Shown here: positions 10,932-22,948 of the stretch, piece after piece
How the letters are laid out: each line of letters starts with the position of its first letter
How positions within the stretch are numbered: position 1 is the first letter of the stretch
Source: Drosophila pseudoobscura
Taxonomy: Eukaryota > Arthropoda > Insecta > Diptera > Drosophilidae
DNA length: 64,000 nucleotides
Assembly (NCBI RefSeq): GCF_009870125.1
Contig: NC_046679.1
Coordinates: 20,770,001-20,834,000 of the forward strand
Direction: 5' to 3'
The notes under the pieces: model-generated
The model's input: the letters and a program-made list of their open reading frames with translations, nothing else
What the model was told of the DNA's origin: nothing
The model's database searches: none
Position numbers and translations under genes: made by a program

Positions 10932-12802
10932 TTACATGCCCAAAATGTCGTCAAAATCTTCCTTCAGCAAGCCCGATAAGTCATCGGCTGCGATGGTACC
11001 AGCGGTCTCCGTATACTCTTCTGAACCTTGGGTTCGACGCATTTCCTGCTCTTGCGGATCGGCTACCACATCAGCCATGCTTTTTTGGGCGTTGGCCAAG
11101 GGAAGGCTCCGTTTCAGGGAAAGGCCGGGCCCACCTGACAGGGGGGACCCGGTGGCCGGCTTGGGCTGCAAGAGGCCTTTGAGAGCCAAGCCGGGCGGCG
11201 GGGGCTGCTCCTGGCTGGCGGATACGCTACCTGTCGACTTCCTCATCTTTCTGTCGTGTGGGGCAGCGGCAGCTGCTGCTTGGCCAGCTATAGATCCGGG
11301 GCCAGGTGCGACGGTCCTGGAGTAGCGGGGCCGCTGGTAGTCTGGGACCATGCCCATGCCCATGCCCAAAGTCAGCATGGGCTCGCAGACGGAGAATTCA
11401 CTGGGCTTTGTGCGTACCTTGAGGGGTCCGTGCTTAGCGAGCAACACCTGTGGTGGGGTCGAGCCGAATGGGGTGTTCATCGGGGAGGCGCCCTCTGTGA
11501 CTTTCCTGGATCCACCCATAGGAGCCCGGGAAACACGACTGACGCTGGCCCCGGAACAGTTGCTGGCGCTCTTCTTGCCCAGCTCCTCCGTGGGGCTATT
11601 AACACCGAGACTGACGATCGTGACCGCGCCGCTCGGCTTGGCGTTGCGCCCGATCTCCTTCTCCTTCTCCTCCGAAGACGTGACCACGTTTACTACTTTG
11701 CCCTGTGTGGTGGTGCGCCGAATGACGTAGCACGGTTGTGGAACTGGCACAGGAGCTGGGGTTTTGGGTCGAACCACCGGGCGCAGAGTGTCCGCGACGA
11801 CAGGCAGAGGAGTGGACTTTGAGATTGCGTCCGAGCGCTTGGCGGAACAAACCAGACTCGCTAGCTCTCGCACCAGGCGCATCTCACCATCCGAGACGTC
11901 TTCAAAGCCAGAAGGTGTATTAATGTTGAAGTGCTGTAGGGAAGTGCATTTGGGAAGTCAGTGGCATCATCAAAGGTTTCTATTAAGGAATGGAGTACCT
12001 TTTTCTTGAAGTTTAACTTCTGGCGGGGATTCATTTCCGCCATCTGTGGGCGTACAATCTCTAAAAAGTGCTGATCAGTGAATATGTCCAGGCGCTCTGT
12101 CTGCATTTCTTTCTCGCCTCTGGATTTTACTGTCACGAAAGAGCTAGTCGTGGTGGTTCCCACTTCAGCTCCGACCGTGCTCGCCAATGGACTGGCAGTC
12201 ACCTGGCTGCTGCTTGAGACTGTGGGCGTGGAGGGCACAACCACGGTGGACGCCGTCATAGAGCTGGATGTGGAGGCAGGGGTTGCCTTGGCGAATGGTT
12301 TTAATGTTGAAACTTGGCTTGAGCGTGGTGGTAAAGCTTTAACCGAGACTAAGCCTTGACTGCTTGGCTTTGGACTTGAGACTGGGATCTTGCCAGTTCT
12401 GCCCACGACGCTACCGCGACCCGAAATGGTAATGCCTGGCTTGGACTGTGACGTAGCCGTAGTCGGAGCTTTTGGACGTGGATATATATCGTCCACTGGT
12501 CGATCTGAGTTTGCATATTTATTGGTAGCTGCTGTTATAGTCTGCCTCCGAGCCTGATTCCTGGTGGTCATACACTTGGGCACTGGAGTCATCTTCACTG
12601 GGGATGTTGGGGCACTACGAGCGGCAGCCAGAGTCATGGACTTATCGCGCTTCTGTCTGGTCAGACGCTGTTTGGTGTCAGCCTTCTTCATTGGAAGCTG
12701 CTGGACTCCGCCTACTCCTTTGGCACGAACGGTGCGATATGGGCAACGGCCGATGAGGCTGCCGCTGCCAGAGCCGCTCAACTCGTTGGTGCTGCATTCC
12801 AT
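10932..12802 (-). pseudogene. BESS gene, array copy 2, frameshifted after the BESS motif
   Basis: The frame starts at the same Met as copy 1 (12802) and stays open through the BESS motif, then shifts at 11940-11945, where CTCCTCA of copy 1 is replaced by GGAAGT (a net loss of one base). Translation from the normal start ends at 11861 after 313 residues, with about 24 new residues at the end. The remainder (10932-11882) is still open in the original frame and could only be made from an internal start. The gene also lacks the 60 bases encoding the KRRRSPDP patch. It could be a pseudogene, or could still make a truncated BESS-only protein, since the motif and the upstream half are unchanged. Confidence 0.8.
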
Positions 12803-14685
12803 TGTACAGCGAATACACTTATACACTGCAACATTTTGGGGCGAGAAAGAGATAGACATAGGTGTATATAATATTTTGTATATTCGTATATTTGGAAAGA
12901 TGTATAAGGCACGAGACGGTCGCGATAAAGATAGTGCTGTGGCAGGTGACAGCATTTCCCTGATTGGTGCAGTAAAGGTTGGCACTGAAACACCCCCTTA
13001 ATAATCGCAATTCGCGATCTTCTATAGTAAACCATTAATCAACCTCAAATGCGCATTGCAACCTCTGATAGCCTTAAAATAGGGGTAGTCTGATCGTCAG
13101 CAAAACTGAACGCAATAGTCAAGTCGAAGAAGGTACTTTCAAAGCTCCTACAGCCTTTTGGGGGTTTTCCTTACATATAACGAATATTACAGAAAAATGC
13201 ACACCAATATTTAGTTACTCCCCATTCTACAAATTGCAAGATCAAAGGGTTAATACAAACCAACAGACAGACGGTCATGACTACATCAGCATGCAATAGG
13301 AAACGCTATCACCGCTACAAAATTTAATCGAATATTGGCGGTTAACGACTCGGCATTCATACAGACATAGACGCACATAAGTCCGTCTACTCGGCGGTCC
13401 ACATTACGTTTTTCCTATTTGCCGAATTCAACCGAAAACCATTAAAAAACGAGCGTGAACATTGAGTTGGAAAAGTTCACTGGAAAAAAAACGTGGCTTC
13501 TAATTGGAAAAATATACATATGTTTTCTTAAAAATAGCAAGTGGCAACATTGGTTTAATAGGCAGCATTATCCTACGTTTCCAATTTATGTAAATGTTCG
13601 AAAATATTTTAGTGTTAGATAAATATTGAGCGACAATATTCCAATATTATATGAAAAGAACCGAACCTAAAACATTTGGAAGCGAAGCACACACAGACAC
13701 ACACCCCTGCAGACGCTTGTGGCGCTAATGGCGGCAGCCTGTGGCAGCGGAATGACGAAACTCTGCTGCAGAGGAGACGAAAGGTGAGAGCAGGCGGAAC
13801 TGTGCTAATCCGTACAGCGCAGACGCACCCATCTCTCCAGGATTCACAATTTGGAATTAATAGAACGAAAAAAAAGCACACACACTCTACATATTCTAAG
13901 AAACCCTGTACTCTGCCCTTTTAGCACAAATAAAATACCATATATAAACGATTTCAACTTATAGATCACTCCGAGAGGCAGGATGTCTTCGAATAATTAA
14001 AAAAACTCACGTGACAAGATTAAGCAAGTGCATTAACTAATAAACACAACGGAGAAAAAATCCACGACTTGCACAAATCCGGGTGATAAAAAGAAAGAAC
14101 ATCCGATAGGCTTTGGTGATGGCCAGATTACCAGTCGAAACAGAGTTGCATTTACAAGACAATTGTATTCAAAAAGCTATTGCACCTTTAGAGACATGAC
14201 ATTAGGCCAACAATATACATTTTAACGAGGTGAGCAGCACAATTTGACGATTTCCCATTTATATTTTTATATATTACTAGATTTTAGAGACCACTTGGAA
14301 TGCCTTTTCACGTGTCTTAAATTGTTTACTTTTAGGTTAATCATTCCACTTATAGCTGCTAAGTTTTTTGCGTAGATGATTGATATCATGATTATCATGA
14401 TTGATAATATGATGTTTTCCAACACACACAGTCAGCCAGCCAGCAAAATTGGTTCTTAAAATTGCAACAGTCAATAATCTCTGCAGCAGCGTTGCTCCCA
14501 GCTTACTGGACGTATATATATCTCTCGCTCTCACTACATGATTTACCGATAAGACCGTCTCTGTTTTATAGCTAGTCTATTAGCCAAGTCTAATGTCATA
14601 CAGCCAGAGCAGCGCCAAGAGGTGCGAAGATTGCAACGGGCACCACAATTAGATATAGATTTGAAACTATTAAGCTAACTTTAAC

Positions 14686-15293
14686 TAGTGATGTAAAAAC
14701 ATGTTTTTTTTGCCGATTTTTGCCGATTTTTTACGGTGTTTTTGCCTGTACCGAGGTTGAGCGATGCGTCGATGTTTTGCAAAACATCGATCAATTATTT
14801 TCAAATCTGTAAGCAGCAAACACAGCAATGCCTGCCTCATTTGAAAGCAATCCTTCGTGTTTTTGGGACGGTATGAAAAGTACCTATCCTAATTTATACA
14901 AAATTGCAATGCAATTTCTGACGTTAATGGCATCTTCTGGGTGTATTTTGAACGGGTGTACTCAGCGGCTGCTAACATATTAAATTGAAAACGTAATAGA
15001 CTTTAACTTGTGCGACTAAGTCGTATTTTGATTTTTGCAAAGCATTGACAAATAGTACTTATTTGAAATATTAGTTATCTCTGATCCACAATGATATGTA
15101 AAAGACTGTTATGAAAGCATAATGTTCCTTTGTTGAATATTCGTTTTATAATCAAATGGGAAAGATTTTAAACATCGGTCATACATCGACGCATCGAAGA
15201 ATAAATCCGATGTATCAATCCAACATCGATGTTTGATTTTGACAACATCGATGGACATCGACATCGATGTTTTCATTCAAATTTACATCACTA
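14686..15293. mobile_element. hAT-like non-autonomous transposon, array copy 2
   Basis: 608 bp, with the same ends, length and flanking 8-bp duplications as in copy 1, including the same mismatch between the two duplications. The insertion therefore predates the duplication that separated copies 1 and 2. Confidence 0.85.
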
Positions 15294-16365
15294 ACTTAAA
15301 CTACAACAACACAACAACACAAACAATTTTAGGTAATTTTTCCCAGTGTAACCGTATATTGTAAAAATATCAATTAATACGAAAAAATACTAAAATTGAA
15401 TAAAGCGTTTGGCTATTTTGTGGCGCGCATTGCCAACAGAGCATAAAATTACAGAGAAACTGAATTCTGATGATATTATAAAGGAGCTTTCCATAATGAA
15501 CGCAAGAAAAGTAATATATTGAATGCGAGCGCTGTGAAACACTGATCCGACTCTACTGTTTCCGCACAATTCTCGCTGGCCAACCTCTTCCCGTAACTTC
15601 CGTGATCCCGATCATATAGAGGCGCCTGCTTCTCCACCGAACGCAACAGCTTCATATTCGACAAACACTTTTATTCCAGCACAGAACAGAGAATCTCCCC
15701 CCGCCTAGAGCATTTCCATGATGGGAACGAGAGTGAAAACAAAGGAAAGTCGTGCAGGGGAATATATTAAAACGAGAGAGAACTCCTTTGACCCGAAGGA
15801 GCACAGCTAAAAGCAGTCGCTGCATTATATATATTCAGTATATAGGTACAGAGAATTCTGCAGAACAAAACTCTACGGTTTTACAGCGTTTACAAGTTGA
15901 TCAGCGCCCAGTGATGGATTCCTACATCATGTTTTGAGCGCTTATGCATACCTTACTAAGTCCCACTGCCTTCACACGAAAACGCTTCTTTTTGGTGCAA
16001 TTGCAATGTTTACAATGTTCACAACTTTTATTTAAATGAATGCAAAAAATCAAGGATTGAAAAGAATTAAGAATTTGATTTAACCACAAATTGTCAGTTG
16101 ATAGTTAATACACACGTCATTTATACTGTATTGTACATACTCGAGTGTCCAAATAGACAGTCATCTATGTATATAATTTCATAACTCATTCGTGTGATGT
16201 ATTTAATGGTTATCCGAATGTCAAGTATTGGAATCAATTATACGAATAGAAAATTAAAAATGTTGTCATACAAACTTTCAGTGTTCTTTTGGGACTATAA
16301 ATGTATAGTATTCAAATGTATTATCTCAAGCATGCGTCAAGGTTTATTCGGACTCTCGGATTGCC

Positions 16366-18236
16366 TTACATGCCCAAAATGTCGTCAAAATCTTCCTTCA
16401 GCAAGCCCGATAAGTCATCGGCTGCGATGGTACCAGCGGTCTCCGTATACTCTTCTGAACCTTGGGTTCGACGCATTTCCTGCTCTTGCGGATCGGCTAC
16501 CACATCAGCCATGCTTTTTTGGGCGTTGGCCAAGGGAAGGCTCCGTTTCAGGGAAAGGCCGGGCCCACCTGACAGGGGGGACCCGGTGGCCGGCTTGGGC
16601 TGCAAGAGGCCTTTGAGAGCCAAGCCGGGCGGCGGGGGCTGCTCCTGGCTGGCGGATACGCTACCTGTCGACTTCCTCATCTTTCTGTCGTGTGGGGCAG
16701 CGGCAGCTGCTGCTTGGCCAGCTATAGATCCGGGGCCAGGTGCGACGGTCCTGGAGTAGCGGGGCCGCTGGTAGTCTGGGACCATGCCCATGCCCATGCC
16801 CAAAGTCAGCATGGGCTCGCAGACGGAGAATTCACTGGGCTTTGTGCGTACCTTGAGGGGTCCGTGCTTAGCGAGCAACACCTGTGGTGGGGTCGAGCCG
16901 AATGGGGTGTTCATCGGGGAGACGCCCTCTGTGACTTTCCTGGATCCACCCATAGGAGCCCGGGAAACACGACTGACGCTGGCCCCGGAACAGTTGCTGG
17001 CGCTCTTCTTGCCCAGCTCCTCCGTGGGGCTATTAACACCGAGACTGACGATCGTGACCGCGCCGCTCGGCTTGGCGTTGCGCCCGATCTCCTTCTCCTT
17101 CTCCTCCGAAGACGTGACCACGTTTACTACTTTGCCCTGTGTGGTGGTGCGCCGAATGACGTAGCACGGTTGTGGAACTGGCACAGGAGCTGGGGTTTTG
17201 GGTCGAACCACCGGGCGCAGAGTGTCCGCGACGACAGGCAGAGGAGTGGACTTTGAGATTGCGTCCGAGCGCTTGGCGGAACAAACCAGACTCGCTAGCT
17301 CTCGCACCAGGCGCATCTCACCATCCGAGACGTCTTCAAAGCCAGAAGGTGTATTAATGTTGAAGTGCTGTAGGGAAGTGCATTTGGGAAGTCAGTGGCA
17401 TCATCAAAGGTTTCTATTAAGGAATGGAGTACCTTTTTCTTGAAGTTTAACTTCTGGCGGGGATTCATTTCCGCCATCTGTGGGCGTACAATCTCTAAAA
17501 AGTGCTGATCAGTGAATATGTCCAGGCGCTCTGTCTGCATTTCTTTCTCGCCTCTGGATTTTACTGTCACGAAAGAGCTAGTCGTGGTGGTTCCCACTTC
17601 AGCTCCGACCGTGCTCGCCAATGGACTGGCAGTCACCTGGCTGCTGCTTGAGACTGTGGGCGTGGAGGGCACAACCACGGTGGACGCCGTCATAGAGCTG
17701 GATGTGGAGGCAGGGGTTGCCTTGGCGAATGGTTTTAATGTTGAAACTTGGCTTGAGCGTGGTGGTAAAGCTTTAACCGAGACTAAGCCTTGACTGCTTG
17801 GCTTTGGACTTGAGACTGGGATCTTGCCAGTTCTGCCCACGACGCTACCGCGACCCGAAATGGTAATGCCTGGCTTGGACTGTGACGTAGCCGTAGTCGG
17901 AGCTTTTGGACGTGGATATATATCGTCCACTGGTCGATCTGAGTTTGCATATTTATTGGTAGCTGCTGTTATAGTCTGCCTCCGAGCCTGATTCCTGGTG
18001 GTCATACACTTGGGCACTGGAGTCATCTTCACTGGGGATGTTGGGGCACTACGAGCGGCAGCCAGAGTCATGGACTTATCGCGCTTCTGTCTGGTCAGAC
18101 GCTGTTTGGTGTCAGCCTTCTTCATTGGAAGCTGCTGGACTCCGCCTACTCCTTTGGCACGAACGGTGCGATATGGGCAACGGCCGATGAGGCTGCCGCT
18201 GCCAGAGCCGCTCAACTCGTTGGTGCTGCATTCCAT
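16366..18236 (-). pseudogene. BESS gene, array copy 3, frameshifted after the BESS motif
   Basis: Carries exactly the same frameshift as copy 2 (GGAAGT at 17374-17379) and the same 60-base loss. The frame from the normal start (18236) stops at 17295 after 313 residues and the downstream half remains open over 16366-17316. The few differences from copy 2 include one Ala-to-Val change near 16922. The BESS motif is intact. As with copy 2, loss of function and expression of a truncated protein cannot be told apart from sequence alone. Confidence 0.8.
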
Positions 18237-19552
18237 TGTACAGCGAATACACTTATACACTGCAACATTTTGGGGCGAGAAAGAGATAGACATAGGTGTA
18301 TATAATATTTTGTATATTCGTATATTTGGAAAGATGTATAAGGCACGAGACGGTCGCGATAAAGATAGTGCTGTGGCAGGTGACAGCATTTCCCTGATTG
18401 GTGCAGTAAAGGTTGGCACTGAAACACCCCCTTAATAATCGCAATTCGCGATCTTCTATAGTAAACCATTAATCAACCTCAAATGCGCATTGCAACCTCT
18501 GATAGCCTTAAAATAGGGGTAGTCTGATCGTCAGCAAAACTGAACGCAATAGTCAAGTCGAAGAAGGTACTTTCAAAGCTCCTACAGCCTTTTGGGGGTT
18601 TTCCTTACATATAACGAATATTACAGAAAAATGCACACCAATATTTAGTTACTCCCCATTCTACAAATTGCAAGATCAAAGGGTTAATACAAACCAACAG
18701 ACAGACGGTCATGACTACATCAGCATGCAATAGGAAACGCTATCACCGCTACAAAATTTAATCGAATATTGGCGGTTAACGACTCGGCATTCATACAGAC
18801 ATAGACGCACATAAGTCCGTCTACTCGGCGGTCCACATTACGTTTTTCCTATTTGCCGAATTCAACCGAAAACCATTAAAAAACGAGCGTGAACATTGAG
18901 TTGGAAAAGTTCACTGGAAAAAAAACGTGGCTTCTAATTGGAAAAATATACATATGTTTTCTTAAAAATAGCAAGTGGCAACATTGGTTTAATAGGCAGC
19001 ATTATCCTACGTTTCCAATTTATGTAAATGTTCGAAAATATTTTAGTGTTAGATAAATATTGAGCGACAATATTCCAATATTATATGAAAAGAACCGAAC
19101 CTAAAACATTTGGAAGCGAAGCACACACAGACACACACCCCTGCAGACGCTTGTGGCGCTAATGGCGGCAGCCTGTGGCAGCGGAATGACGAAACTCTGC
19201 TGCAGAGGAGACGAAAGGTGAGAGCAGGCGGAACTGTGCTAATCCGTACAGCGCAGACGCACCCATCTCTCCAGGATTCACAATTTGGAATTAATAGAAC
19301 GAAAAAAAAGCACACACACTCTACATATTCTAAGAAACCCTGTACTCTGCCCTTTTAGCACAAATAAAATACCATATATAAACGATTTCAACTTATAGAT
19401 CACTCCGAGAGGCAGGATGTCTTCGAATAATTAAAAAAACTCACGTGACAAGATTAAGCAAGTGCATTAACTAATAAACACAACGGAGAAAAAATCCACG
19501 ACTTGCACAAATCCGGGTGATAAAAAGAAAGAACATCCGATAGGCTTTGGTG

Positions 19553-20150
19553 ATGGGCACTCATCGATAGCCAGATTACCAGTCGAAACAGAGTTGCATT
19601 TACAAGATAATTGTATTCAAAAAGCTATTGCACCTTTAGAGACATGACATTAGGCCAACAATATACATTTTAACGAGGTGAGCAGCACAATTTGACGATT
19701 TCCCATTTATATTTTTATATATTACTAGATTTTAGAGACCACTTGGAATGCCTTTTCACGTGTCTTAAATTGTTTACTTTTAGGTTAATCATTCCACTTA
19801 TAGCTGCTAAGTTTTTTGCGTAGATGATTGATATCATGATTATCATGATTGATAATATGATGTTTTCCAACACACACAGTCAGCCAGCCAGCAAAATTGG
19901 TTCTTAAAATTGCAACAGTCAATAATCTCTGCAGCAGCGTTGCTCCCAGCTTACTGGACGTATATATATCTCTCGCTCTCACTGCATGATTTGAAACTAT
20001 TAAGCTAACTTAAACTAAAATTAAAAATTAGTCAACATAAACAATTTTAGGTTATTTTTTCCAGTGTAACCGTATTGTATATACCGTATACGAAAAAATA
20101 CTAAAATTGAATAAAGCGTTTGGCTATTTTGTAGCGCGCATTGCCAACAG
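19553..20150. other. Divergent patch in copy 3 with the transposon empty site
   Basis: Within this stretch copy 3 differs from the other three copies at many clustered places: a 14-bp insertion containing ATCGATAG (19557-19570), single-base changes, absence of 118 bp between two GATTT words (the join is at 19988-19992), the unoccupied transposon target ACTTAAAC (about 20007-20014), and a different AT-rich tract to 20095. Outside the patch copies 2 and 3 are nearly identical. The pattern suggests this patch comes from an older, pre-insertion haplotype. Confidence 0.75.
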
Positions 20151-21076
20151 AGCATAAAATTACAGAGAAACTGAATTCTGATGATATTATAAAGGAGCTT
20201 TCCATAATGAACGCAAGAAAAGTAATATATTGAATGCGAGCGCTGTGAAACACTGATCCGACTCTACTGTTTCCGCACAATTCTCGCTGGCCAACCTCTT
20301 CCCGTAACTTCCGTGATCCCGATCATATAGAGGCGCCTGCTTCTCCACCGAACGCAACAGCTTCATATTCGACAAACACTTTTATTCCAGCACAGAACAG
20401 AGAATCTCCCCCCGCCTAGAGCATTTCCATGATGGGAACGAGAGTGAAAACAAAGGAAAGTCGTGCAGGGGAATATATTAAAACGAGAGAGAACTCCTTT
20501 GACCCGAAGGAGCACAGCTAAAAGCAGTCGCTGCATTATATATATTCAGTATATAGGTACAGAGAATTCTGCAGAACAAAACTCTACGGTTTTACAGCGT
20601 TTACAAGTTGATCAGCGCCCAGTGATGGATTCCTACATCATGTTTTGAGCGCTTATGCATACCTTACTAAGTCCCACTGCCTTCACACGAAAACGCTTCT
20701 TTTTGGTGCAATTGCAATGTTTACAATGTTCACAACTTTTATTTAAATGAATGCAAAAAATCAAGGATTGAAAAGAATTAAGAATTTGATTTAACCACAA
20801 ATTGTCAGTTGATAGTTAATACACACGTCATTTATACTGTATTGTACATACTCGAGTGTCCAAATAGACAGTCATCTATGTATATAATTTCATAACTCAT
20901 TCGTGTGATGTATTTAATGGTTATCCGAATGTCAAGTATTGGAATCAATTATACGAATAGAAAATTAAAAATGTTGTCATACAAACTTTCAGTGTTCTTT
21001 TGGGACTATAAATGTATAGTATTCAAATGTATTATCTCAAGCATGCGTCAAGGTTTATTCGGACTCTCGGATTGCC

Positions 21077-22948
21077 TTACATGCCCAAAATGTCGTCAAA
21101 ATCTTCCTTCAGCAAGCCCGATAAGTCATTGGCTGCGATGGTACCAGCGGTCTCCATATACTCTTCTGAACCTTGGGTTCGACGCATTTCCTGCTCTTGC
21201 GGATCGGCTACCACATCAGCCATGCTTTTTTGGGCGTTGGCCAAGGGAAGGCTCCGTTTCAGGGAAAGGCCGGGCCCACCTGACAGGGGGGACCCGGTGG
21301 CCGGCTTGGGCTGCAAGAGGCCTTTGAGAGCCAAGCCGGGCGGCGGGGGCTGCTCCTGGCTGGCGGATACGCTACCTGTCGACTTCCTCATCTTTCTGTC
21401 GTGTGGGGCAGCGGCAGCTGCTGCTTGGCCAGCTATAGATCCGGGGCCAGGTGCGACGGTCCTGGAGTAGCGGGGCCGCTGGTAGTCTGGGACCATGCCC
21501 ATGCCCATGCCCAAAGTCAGCATGGGCTCGCAGACGGAGAATTCACTGGGCTTTGTGCGTACCTTGAGGGGTCCGTGCTTAGCGAGCAACACCTGTGGTG
21601 GGGTCGAGCCGAATGGGGTGTTCATCGGGGAGGCGCCCTCTGTGACTTTCCTGGATCCACCCATAGGAGCCCGGGAAACACGACTGACGCTGGCCCCGGA
21701 ACAGTTGCTGGCGCTCTTCTTGCCCAGCTCTTCCGTGGGGCTATTAACACCGAGACTGACGATCGTGACCGCGCCGCTCGGCTTGGCGTTGCGCCCGATC
21801 TCCTTCTCCTTCTCCTCCGAAGACGTGACCACGTTTACTACTTTGCCCTGTGTGGTGGTGCGCCGAATGACGTAGCACGGTTGTGGAACTGGCACAGGAG
21901 CTGGGGTTTTGGGTTGAACCACCGGGCGCAGAGTGTCCGCGACGACAGGCAGAGGAGTGGACTTTGAGATTGCGTCCGAGCGCTTGGCGGAACAAACCAG
22001 ACTCGCTAGCTCTCGCATCAGGCGCATCTCACCATCCGAGACGTCTTCAAAGCCAGAAGGTGTATTAATGTTGAAGTGCTGTAGCTCCTCAGCATTTGGG
22101 AAGTCAGTGGCATCATCAAAGGTTTCTATTAAGGAATGGAGTACCTTTTTCTTGAAGTTTAACTTCTGGCGGGGATTCATTTCCGCCATCTGTGGGCGTA
22201 CAATCTCTAAAAAGTGCTGATCAGTGAATATGTCCAGGCGCTCTGTCTGCATTTCTTTCTCGCCTCTGGATTTTACTGTCACGAAAGAGCTAGTCGTGGT
22301 GGTTCCCACTTCAGCTCCGACCGTGCTCGCCAATGGACTGGCAGTCACCTGGCTGCTGCTTGAGACTGTGGGCGTGGAGGGCACAACCACGGTGGACGCC
22401 GTCATAGAGCTGGATGTGGAGGCAGGGGTTGCCTTGGCGAATGGTTTTAATGTTGAAACTTGGCTTGAGCGTGGTGGTAAAGCTTTAACCGAGACTAAGC
22501 CTTGACTGCTTGGCTTTGGACTTGAGACTGGGATCTTGCCAGTTCTGCCCACGACGCTACCGCGACCCGAAATGGTAATGCCTGGCTTGGACTGTGACGT
22601 AGCCGTAGTCGGAGCTTTTGGACGTGGATATATATCGTCCACTGGTCGATCTGAGTTTGCATATTTATTGGTAGCTGCTGTTATAATCTGCCTCCGAGCC
22701 TGATTCCTGGTGGTCATACACTTGGGCACTGGAGTCATCTTCACTGGGGATGTTGGGGCAATACGAGCGGCAGCCAGAGTCATGGACTTATCGCGCGTCT
22801 GTCTGGTCAGACGCTGTTTGGTGCCAGCCTTCTTCATTGGAAGCTGCTGGACTCCGCCTACTCCTTTGGCACGAACGGTGCGATATGGGCAACGGCCGAT
22901 GAGGCTGCCGCTGCCAGAGCCGCTCAACTCGTTGGTGCTGCATTCCAT
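21077..22948 (-). CDS. BESS-motif protein, array copy 4 (intact, 20 residues shorter)
   Basis: This is a 623-residue version of the copy 1 protein, with start at the equivalent Met (22948), an intact BESS motif and the same acidic C-terminus. Twenty residues containing the basic KRRRSPDP patch are missing and replaced by a short Gly-Met repeat (GMGMGM). Private changes include Thr-to-Met and Asp-to-Asn near the C-terminus. The AATAAA just past the stop is kept. With copy 1 it is one of only two copies able to make the full C-terminal half. Confidence 0.8.
   Translation of the reverse strand: MECSTNELSGSGSGSLIGRCPYRTVRAKGVGGVQQLPMKKAGTKQRLTRQTRDKSMTLAAARIAPTSPVKMTPVPKCMTTRNQARRQIITAATNKYANSDRPVDDIYPRPKAPTTATSQSKPGITISGRGSVVGRTGKIPVSSPKPSSQGLVSVKALPPRSSQVSTLKPFAKATPASTSSSMTASTVVVPSTPTVSSSSQVTASPLASTVGAEVGTTTTSSFVTVKSRGEKEMQTERLDIFTDQHFLEIVRPQMAEMNPRQKLNFKKKVLHSLIETFDDATDFPNAEELQHFNINTPSGFEDVSDGEMRLMRELASLVCSAKRSDAISKSTPLPVVADTLRPVVQPKTPAPVPVPQPCYVIRRTTTQGKVVNVVTSSEEKEKEIGRNAKPSGAVTIVSLGVNSPTEELGKKSASNCSGASVSRVSRAPMGGSRKVTEGASPMNTPFGSTPPQVLLAKHGPLKVRTKPSEFSVCEPMLTLGMGMGMVPDYQRPRYSRTVAPGPGSIAGQAAAAAAPHDRKMRKSTGSVSASQEQPPPPGLALKGLLQPKPATGSPLSGGPGLSLKRSLPLANAQKSMADVVADPQEQEMRRTQGSEEYMETAGTIAANDLSGLLKEDFDDILGM

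Larger units (their letters stand above)
10318..15751 (+). repeat. Tandem unit copy 2 (5434 bp)
   Basis: Same organisation as copy 1: minus-strand BESS gene, upstream non-coding DNA, hAT-like element and junction. It is the closest relative of copy 3 within the gene; the two share the frameshift and the 60-base loss, so they were probably separated by the most recent duplication. Confidence 0.95.
15752..20462 (+). repeat. Tandem unit copy 3 (4711 bp, lacks transposon)
   Basis: Shortest unit of the array. It lacks the 608-bp hAT-like element with its second target duplication and also a 118-bp segment, and it has a private 14-bp insertion (19557-19570). The gene part is almost identical to copy 2, while the part between about 19550 and 20150 is the most divergent sequence in the array. 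Confidence 0.95.
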
